Shown here one piece after another: positions 35,041 through 39,405 of a stretch of 39,405 nucleotides of DNA. Under the pieces are notes generated by a model. It worked only from the letters and a program-made list of their open reading frames with translations. It was not told the DNA's origin and did no database searches. Each line of letters opens with the position of its first letter. Within the stretch, counting starts at the first letter, position 1. This DNA is from Lachnospiraceae bacterium. Its GTDB lineage: Bacteria > Bacillota > Clostridia > Lachnospirales > Lachnospiraceae. The translations under genes were made by a program, and so were the position numbers. Location: NCBI GenBank assembly GCA_017387565.1, contig JAFOEY010000014.1, positions 1 to 39,405 on the forward strand. Direction: 5' to 3'.

Positions 35041-36228
35041 TCAGTTGTTGGCAAAGATACCAAAAACAATCACCGTCATATCATCCCGAATTCTGCCTCC
35101 GGCCCTGGTAATGGCCGCATTAATGATCATCACAGCCATCTGCCTCGGATTTTCAAAGGACAAATCTGCCAGAAATTCTTTCAAACTGCCTATGTTACCG
35201 TCCAGAGTATAGTCCGATGAAAATGCATCCAGGACTCCATCCGTCATCATAATTAAATAATCTCCGTCTTCTAAACCATAGGCATTTTCATCCGGCTCTT
35301 CCTTTGAAAACACACCAAGAGGTAAAGATTCGCCGGAAACTGTCCAGATATGCTTTCCCCTTTTTATAAAGGAGGCTCCCGCTCCGTATTTTAAAAACCG
35401 GCAGGTTCCCTGATATAAGTCAATTTCACAGGTATCTAAGGTAACGGTGTGGTCTTCCGTATTATTTAAACAGATCAAAGAATTCAACAAAGTCCCTGCT
35501 TTGTCTACATGAAATCCGGTCTCCATAAATTTATCGAGCAGATCTAACAGCCTCTCGCTGTCCTTTGCCGCTTCCACTCCGGAGCCCATTCCGTCGGAGA
35601 TGGCAATTAACTGCATTCCCCTGGCATATTCCCGGATTAAATAGCTGTCTCCGGATTCGGATTCATTTTCTTTTTTTGCCCTTGCAACTCCATCCAGAAT
35701 ATAATAATTCACTTCTTCTTCAAAAATCAAAAGCTTTGCTTCCTCATGGACAAAGGTTGGATTGGCTTCGTTTGACCGCAGTTTCCGGTGACAAAGCTCC
35801 GAAAGATATTCCATCAGTTCATCGGTATAAAACATTTCATCAACACGTGCTTTTATTTTCATCCCGATTTCCAGATGCTCTTCTATTTCCACGACATACA
35901 ATTCTTCAACAATTAGGTCGTTTTCCGTTAATCCCTTTTCGATTTTTCTTTTCAGCCTGTCTAAAAGGCCGGATGTCGCATAGGTTTCATTCGCCAGTTC
36001 TTTTAATGCATCCGCTGTTTCCGACAACTGGTCCGCGAGCAGACTGTTATGCTCCTGCCTCGTTTTTAAAAGATAGAGCTGCATTCCCTCTTCCGTATCC
36101 GGAGAATGTATTTCATCCTCAAAGCTTCCGGCAATCTCCTGAAGAGTATCTGCATAAAGAATCAGACGTTTCTTTCCGTATTCCGGTAAAATATTATGTT
36201 TTTCCTGTTGTAAAACACTCCGTTTCAT
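35041..36228 (-). CDS. SpoIIE-like PP2C phosphatase without the membrane domain
   Basis: The product has 395 residues. The C-terminal ~200 are a SpoIIE/PP2C phosphatase: QLIAISDGMGSGVEAAKDS, FLKYGAGASFIKR, LIMMTDGVLDAF and RDDMTVIVFGI, with the metal-binding Asp residues kept. The N-terminal ~190 residues match the cytoplasmic linker of SpoIIE. Bacillus SpoIIE is about 820 residues with ten N-terminal membrane helices; here these are absent, and the gene starts right behind a promoter, so it is not simply cut. Position between divIC and tilS is that of spoIIE. It presumably dephosphorylates an anti-anti-sigma factor like SpoIIAA, but could no longer be membrane-anchored to the septum by itself. 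Confidence 0.87.
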   Translation of the reverse strand: MKRSVLQQEKHNILPEYGKKRLILYADTLQEIAGSFEDEIHSPDTEEGMQLYLLKTRQEHNSLLADQLSETADALKELANETYATSGLLDRLKRKIEKGLTENDLIVEELYVVEIEEHLEIGMKIKARVDEMFYTDELMEYLSELCHRKLRSNEANPTFVHEEAKLLIFEEEVNYYILDGVARAKKENESESGDSYLIREYARGMQLIAISDGMGSGVEAAKDSERLLDLLDKFMETGFHVDKAGTLLNSLICLNNTEDHTVTLDTCEIDLYQGTCRFLKYGAGASFIKRGKHIWTVSGESLPLGVFSKEEPDENAYGLEDGDYLIMMTDGVLDAFSSDYTLDGNIGSLKEFLADLSFENPRQMAVMIINAAITRAGGRIRDDMTVIVFGIFANN

Positions 36229-36256
36229 AAACACCACTCATTTCCGTTTTCTTGCT

Positions 36257-36289
36257 ATTATAGTGGACAAGCTCTGAAAAAAATGTCAT
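36257..36289 (-). promoter_or_regulatory. Promoter of the spoIIE-like gene with 21-bp spacer
   Basis: On the minus strand a perfect TATAAT (36,257-36,262) has no good -35 at 17 bases but has ATGACA (36,284-36,289) at exactly 21. The Spo0A-activated spoIIE and spoIIG promoters of Bacillus are known for sigma-A hexamers spaced 21-22 bases apart. No clear 0A box remains, since a Family A element begins 16 bases further upstream. Confidence 0.6.
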
Positions 36290-36304
36290 TTTGGGGCGGG
36301 GGGA

Positions 36305-36513
36305 CAGAAAATTATATATCTTTGTCGCCTCGTACTTCAGTTTTTAGCATTTCTAAGCGGCATGCTCACAAAATATCTATTAAATGCCCGGTTTCAAAAC
36401 TCAGACTTCGTCTTCAAACAGTTGAAACCGGGCATTCTATTTTGTTCGCTTATGCCGCTAAGAAATGCACAAAACCTCGTAAAAGCCGGCGAGCAAAGAT
36501 ATATAATTTTCTG
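36305..36513. repeat. Family A long-palindrome element, copy 3 (inverted)
   Basis: The outer arms CAGAAAATTATATATCTTTG (36,305-36,324) and its exact complement (36,494-36,513) enclose the Family A core, which here reads in the opposite orientation to copies 1 and 2. The GCCCGG/CCGGGC stem and the AGAC-loop-GTCT tip are the same. The eight bases outside the TATATATCTTTG core are again unique to this copy and self-complementary. It sits between the divIC terminator and the spoIIE-like promoter. The 383-bp gap has no gene. Confidence 0.92.
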
Positions 36514-36571
36514 CTTAAAATACTTGCTATATTTATATTTTTTTCCGAGAACACAAACCCAAAAAGAGTGC

Positions 36572-36622
36572 AAAAAAATAAGACATGGATTCTGTGCCCT
36601 CTAGCATCTCAATCCATGTCTT
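36572..36622 (-). terminator. Terminator of the rqcP-yabP-yabQ-divIC operon
   Basis: AAGACATGGATT and AATCCATGTCTT are perfectly paired over 12 bp (36,611-36,622 and 36,580-36,591 on the minus strand), followed by ATTTTTTTG. The stem begins at the divIC stop codon. Confidence 0.92.
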
Positions 36623-36935
36623 ATTTCATCTTAAATACGATTTCGCCTTCCCGAACCAGTCCCAGTTTTTCTTTTGCAACTTCTTCGATATAGGCTTGAG
36701 TCTGTGTATATTTTTTAAATTCTTCCAGTTCCGTAGATCTGTTTTCTTCTTCTGCAATCTGCTCATCCAGTGCTGCTTCTGTCGACAAATATTCCTGTTG
36801 CTTTTGCTTTAGTGTATAACTGTTTACGGAAATAACCGCTAAAAGCATCAATACGACCGCCGAAACAAGAAACATACCGAAACGATTTTGCCGCTTACCG
36901 CGAAATGCAACTTTTCTTCGTGTTTTTCGTTTCAT
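36621..36935 (-). CDS. divIC: Cell-division protein of the DivIC/FtsL (septum formation initiator) family
   Basis: The product has 104 residues: a basic N-terminus (KRKTRRKVAFRGKR), one membrane helix (~21-38), then a coiled coil (QKQQEYLSTEAALDEQIAEEENR...) and the family-ending EKLGLVREGEIVF. It would sit in the divisome with FtsL and DivIB. Its ATG (GAGGGG site) lies 41 bp inside the yabQ frame. The place after yabQ is that of divIC in Bacillus. Confidence 0.92.
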   Translation of the reverse strand: MKRKTRRKVAFRGKRQNRFGMFLVSAVVLMLLAVISVNSYTLKQKQQEYLSTEAALDEQIAEEENRSTELEEFKKYTQTQAYIEEVAKEKLGLVREGEIVFKMK

Positions 36936-37440
36936 GTTGACCCCTCTTACAAGTCCCTTTTTTGTGTTTACATAATGTTATCTTAAACTTTTTTATGTTG
37001 CCCGTCAACTTCTTTTTTAAGACTTTTCGAAATTTTTTTAGTTTCCTTTTACCTTTACCGAACATGCGTTTTATCAGTGTTTTAAACGGTCTGAAAATGA
37101 GCCCAAGACAACGTAACACCATATCTAGTATCTTTTTAAGAATTGTTGACATAATTTCCACTATATATTCTCCAACCGAATATTTATACACCAACATTCC
37201 CAGTGCGATACCTGCTACTAAAAACCATCGTATGATTCCATTATTTGTTTTATAAAGCATATAAAATAAAAAAATACCTGCCCCGGTCCAAAAAACAATA
37301 TCTTCCAGGGCAATCCATATATTTCCATGCCGGAACACTCTGCGGAAAATTCGGAATACATCATATACCATCGTAATAACAATACCGGAAAAAAAACAAT
37401 ATAGTAAAAATCGGCTTTCTTCTAAAATCTGCTCACTCAT
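36895..37440 (-). CDS. yabQ: Spore cortex biosynthesis protein YabQ
   Basis: The product has 181 residues. The first ~95 hold the YabQ domain with about three membrane helices (LYCFFSGIVITMVYDVFRIFRR is the typical start). The C-terminal ~70 residues are extremely basic (KRMFGKGKRKLKKFRKVLKKK...). YabQ is needed for cortex formation in Bacillus spores. It overlaps the yabP stop by one base (TAATG) and the divIC start by 41 bp. Confidence 0.92.
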   Translation of the reverse strand: MSEQILEESRFLLYCFFSGIVITMVYDVFRIFRRVFRHGNIWIALEDIVFWTGAGIFLFYMLYKTNNGIIRWFLVAGIALGMLVYKYSVGEYIVEIMSTILKKILDMVLRCLGLIFRPFKTLIKRMFGKGKRKLKKFRKVLKKKLTGNIKKFKITLCKHKKGTCKRGQHETKNTKKSCISR

Positions 37441-37724
37441 TATTTAAACAGCTTTCCAAAAAAAGATTCTCCTTTTTGACCCATACCGGATAATTCAGAA
37501 TAGGTCAGACTGTCAATCTGTCCTTCTACATCCACTTCTCCTTTTTCCAATGACAGCCGATTCACATGCAGATTGTTTCCCTTAATCATTAACATTCCCT
37601 GATCGGTTTCCAGCAAAATTTCTGCCAAATCAAAAGAGAGCACATCACTGACTCCGCTGACCATACAGACATTGCGGTTGTTTAACATCAGCTTGTGTGC
37701 TCTCTTATTCGTTGTCTCTTCCAT
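37440..37724 (-). CDS. yabP: Sporulation protein YabP
   Basis: The start at 37724 (94 residues) has GGGAGG 7 bases upstream; a TTG two codons earlier is within the spacer. The beta-rich YabP/YqfC fold is recognisable from RNVCMVSGVSDVLSFDLAEILLETDQGMLMIKG. YabP is a sigma-E-controlled spore protein. Coupled to yabQ. Confidence 0.92.
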   Translation of the reverse strand: MEETTNKRAHKLMLNNRNVCMVSGVSDVLSFDLAEILLETDQGMLMIKGNNLHVNRLSLEKGEVDVEGQIDSLTYSELSGMGQKGESFFGKLFK

Positions 37725-37832
37725 AATCAATCCTCCCGGTGTATATAAAATGTCGGGTAAACTCGTCTGCTACCTCGATGTCATGACGAAATACCCCATT
37801 TCATATATATTCTCATCCCGGACAGATTATTC

Positions 37833-38072
37833 CTAAAGATATTCAAACATCTCTTTTGCTTCTTCTTTTTTTACTGTGTCAACGACTTCCAAAACCCGGA
37901 CACTGACATCCTTATTTCCAAAATTAATGGTAATTTTATCTCCCACTTTTACTTCGCTTCCGGCTTTGGCAACCTTGTCATTGATCAAAACACGACCTGC
38001 ATCACAGGCCTCATTTGCCACGGTTCTTCTTTTGATTAAGCGGGATACTTTTAAATATTTATCTAATCGCAT
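37833..38072 (-). CDS. rqcP: S4-domain RNA-binding protein RqcP (YabO)
   Basis: The ATG at 38072 has a consensus AGGAGG 7 bases upstream, giving 79 residues that are a single S4 domain: MRLDKYLKVSRLIKRRTVANEACDAGRV at the start. RqcP helps RqcH add alanine tails to stalled peptides on 50S subunits. Its location ahead of yabP and near mazG agrees with Bacillus yabO. The strong hairpin directly upstream of its ribosome site is noted separately. Confidence 0.9.
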   Translation of the reverse strand: MRLDKYLKVSRLIKRRTVANEACDAGRVLINDKVAKAGSEVKVGDKITINFGNKDVSVRVLEVVDTVKKEEAKEMFEYL

Positions 38073-38090
38073 AAGTGGACCTCCTCGTTC

Positions 38091-38221
38091 GCCAAATTCA
38101 AATTCTTGTGCAAGCACAAATTTGAACTTGGCTCATCGTGTATAACCGCCGATAAAACACGCTACGCGTATTTTATCGGCTGATTAGCACTCGTCAAATG
38201 CGATTATGCAAGCATATCGCA
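38091..38221. repeat. Three consecutive hairpins between HU and rqcP
   Basis: Hairpin 1 (38,091-38,132) pairs GCCAA...TTCAAATTCTTGTG with CACAAATTTGAA...TTGGC. Hairpin 2 (38,148-38,180) pairs GCCGATAAAACACG with CGTATTTTATCGGC (one mismatch). Hairpin 3 (38,199-38,221) pairs TGCGATTATGC with GCATATCGCA (one bulge). Hairpins 1 and 3 share the apex TGCAAGCA, like the TGCGAGCA/TGCTTGCA apex in Family B. None has a terminator T-run. Confidence 0.7.
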
Positions 38222-38242
38222 CTTTCCTCGTTGCCATAACAA

Positions 38243-38272
38243 AAAGGACCCTTGCGTTGCAAAGGCCCTTTA
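38243..38272 (-). terminator. Terminator of the HU gene
   Basis: On the minus strand AAAGGGCCTTTGC pairs with GCAAGGGTCCTTT (two wobbles) over a tight loop, followed by TTTTTG. It isolates the highly expressed HU gene from rqcP. Confidence 0.85.
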
Positions 38273-38293
38273 AATTTAATTCAAATCATCGAA

Positions 38294-38569
38294 TTAAGCA
38301 TTTACCAGATCTTTTAATGCTTTACCAGCTTTGAATTTAGGTGCTTTAGATGCTTCAATCTTCATTGTAGCACCAGTCTGAGGATTTCTTCCTTCTCTAG
38401 CTGCTCTTTCAGATACTTCGAATGTACCAAAGCCAACTAACTGGATTTTTTCACCTTTCTTTAATTCAGCTGCAACAACATCTGTAAAAGCTTTTAATGC
38501 CTTTTCTGCGTCTTTTTTAGAGATTTCTGCCTGATCAGCGATAGCTGCTACTAATTCTGTTTTGTTCAT
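38294..38569 (-). CDS. hup: HU-type DNA-binding protein
   Basis: The 91-residue HU homologue (MNKTELVAAIADQAEISKKDAEKALKAF) has the DNA-arm motif GRNPQTGATMKIEASKAPKFKAGKALK. It bends and packs DNA as a dimer. A consensus AGGAGG site, near-consensus promoter and own terminator indicate strong single-gene expression. Confidence 0.97.
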   Translation of the reverse strand: MNKTELVAAIADQAEISKKDAEKALKAFTDVVAAELKKGEKIQLVGFGTFEVSERAAREGRNPQTGATMKIEASKAPKFKAGKALKDLVNA

Positions 38570-38633
38570 TTTGAACTCCTCCTATTACTGAGTTTTTTCT
38601 TAATTTTAACGTCAAAAGCGACGCCTACAACTA

Positions 38634-38662
38634 GTTATAATATCTTTTCTTGTTTTTGTCAA
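38634..38662 (-). promoter_or_regulatory. Promoter of hup
   Basis: On the minus strand TTGACA (38,657-38,662), 17-base spacer, TATAAC (38,634-38,639). The leader is about 60 bases with an AGGAGG site at its end. Confidence 0.8.
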
Positions 38663-38709
38663 GAAAATATTGAAAAATAGGGCTTTTTTTGCTATTTTTA
38701 GCATATTTT

Positions 38710-39240
38710 TTAAAGCATTTTTTCAAATATTTTTACAATCTGTTTGCGCAATTTTTTTCTGGCGGATGATTCAGAAAATGTCTGTTTTCTTTTTTCTTCT
38801 TCTTTGATTTCCTGCCAGCTTTTTAAATTTTCGGGCAAGGGTTTCTTTCCATGAAGAGGCGTTCCATCCGATTCAAATACATGAGGATGTCTGCGAATCA
38901 TTTTCTGACTGATTCCATCGATTACGTCATCTATGGTAAACAGTCCTTCTTCTTCTGCAATGCAGGCATGCATAACAACCTGCATTAGTAAGTCTCCCAG
39001 TTCTTCTTTCATACTGTCGGGATTAGCGGTTTTCTCATATAACTTGATTCCGTAAACCGTTTCTGCTGCTTCCTCTAACATACAGAGAGTTAACGAACCG
39101 TGAGTCTGCCTTTTGTCCCACGGACATCCGGTTTCTGACCGGAGCTCTTTGATAATCGTACGCAAATCCTCGAATGTATAAACTTTTTCTTCTTTTCCCG
39201 TTTTCAAATATTCTTCCTGTAATTCCATATTTTTATTCAT
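38710..39240 (-). CDS. mazG: MazG-family nucleotide pyrophosphohydrolase
   Basis: This 176-residue single-domain MazG shows GCPWDKRQTHGSLTLCMLEEAAE (~37-60), EELGDLLMQVVMHA (~79-92) and RRHPHVF (~115-121): the EExxE...ExxD metal site and the family tail are kept. E. coli MazG has two such domains (263 residues); this has the first only, as in many clostridia. It removes pyrophosphate from NTPs or aberrant nucleotides. Neither ATG (39240 or 39228) has a recognisable ribosome site, because a Family B element ends exactly at the first ATG. Confidence 0.9.
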   Translation of the reverse strand: MNKNMELQEEYLKTGKEEKVYTFEDLRTIIKELRSETGCPWDKRQTHGSLTLCMLEEAAETVYGIKLYEKTANPDSMKEELGDLLMQVVMHACIAEEEGLFTIDDVIDGISQKMIRRHPHVFESDGTPLHGKKPLPENLKSWQEIKEEEKRKQTFSESSARKKLRKQIVKIFEKML

Positions 39241-39405
39241 ATGATACCAGGGTCAAAAGGTCATACTTTTCATGCTTGCATGAAAAAGTATGACTTTGGG
39301 ACCCGCAAAACATGAGAAAGTAGCCCGATTAGGGCGGATTTCGAATGTTTTAGGATTGCGAGAGCACAAAGTGCGTAGCAATCCGTTGGTATCATGGGGT
39401 CAAAA
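39241..39405 (-). repeat. Family B element (inverted, runs off the window)
   Basis: The reverse complement is nearly identical to 18,655-18,815 along its whole visible length, with only a few substitutions (e.g. TTGACCCC for TTGTCCCC, GCGGGT for GCGAGT). The end touching mazG reads ATGATACCAGGGTCAAAAGG, followed by the long stem CATACTTTTCATGC / GCATGAAAAAGTATG. The other terminus lies beyond base 39,405. Confidence 0.92.

Noticed and set aside
35041-36228. spoIIE cut short by a frameshift or assembly error
   Set aside because: Upstream DNA holds a promoter, a repeat and the divIC terminator rather than decayed membrane-protein coding sequence in any frame.
36283-36693. Open frame of 136 codons on the plus strand across the third Family A element
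   Set aside because: It is a by-product of the palindrome: similar short frames appear in copies 1 and 2 (e.g. 20,205-20,414), with no ribosome site, and it overlaps a promoter and a terminator.
1-39405. Insertion sequence, prophage or integrative element
   Set aside because: I found no transposase, integrase, phage structural or conjugation gene; tRNA genes present are intact or window-cut without flanking attachment repeats.

Overview
The window looks like a chromosomal segment from a low-GC, Gram-positive, spore-forming-lineage Firmicute, most likely a member of the Lachnospiraceae or a close clostridial relative. The main support is the right-hand block (about 31.2-39.2 kb), all on the minus strand: mazG, HU, rqcP (S4), yabP, yabQ, divIC, spoIIE-like, tilS, hpt, ftsH. 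This order is a classic Bacillus/Clostridium core cluster. AT-rich intergenic DNA, strong AGGAGG-type ribosome binding sites and some TTG starts agree with this. I see no prophage, transposase, CRISPR array or rRNA.

Layout, left to right. The first 34 bases are the 5' part of a minus-strand tRNA-Phe. Next come a DUF815 ATPase with a coupled DUF4422 glycosyltransferase-like gene, a heterodimeric ABC exporter pair with its own promoter and candidate operator, a DUF554 membrane protein, a short leucine-rich-repeat protein and a PilZ (c-di-GMP receptor) protein. At 9.6-12.5 kb lies a Zn/Cd-type efflux operon: a free HMA metallochaperone, a P1B ATPase without its own HMA domain, and an ArsR/SmtB sensor, behind a near-consensus promoter that carries an ArsR-like palindrome. 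It is followed by a Nudix hydrolase, a sugar-binding-protein/GGDEF fusion, a CbxX/SpoVK-like AAA ATPase downstream of ThrH, a DUF362 ferredoxin-like protein, a voltage-gated-type K+ channel with two TrkA-C domains, an FMN reductase/flavodoxin, a PAP2-type membrane phosphatase and a GT2 glycosyltransferase. A large secreted surface gene (23.3-26.1 kb) is split by one in-frame TAG. A divergent regulator with two HTH domains, tRNA-Leu and tRNA-Tyr, and a GH13 glucan hydrolase lead into the core cluster.

The least explained content is intergenic. Family A is a repeat of about 210 bp that is almost entirely one long palindrome. It occurs three times (20.2, 30.7 and 36.3 kb); stem changes between copies are compensatory, and each copy is wrapped in extra flanks that are complementary to each other but unique to that copy. 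A short palindrome at 26.3 kb looks like the joined outer arms of the same family with the interior missing. Family B is an element of about 186 bp, rich in hairpins and bounded by inverted repeats (18.6 kb; 39.2 kb, running off the window; and an internally deleted copy at 7.0 kb). One Family B copy abuts the mazG start codon, and one Family A copy sits just upstream of the spoIIE-like promoter. There is also an array of about fifteen 8-bp units directly upstream of the DUF815 gene. I found no protein in the window that would obviously mobilise either family, so they look like non-autonomous elements or structured RNA/DNA sites.
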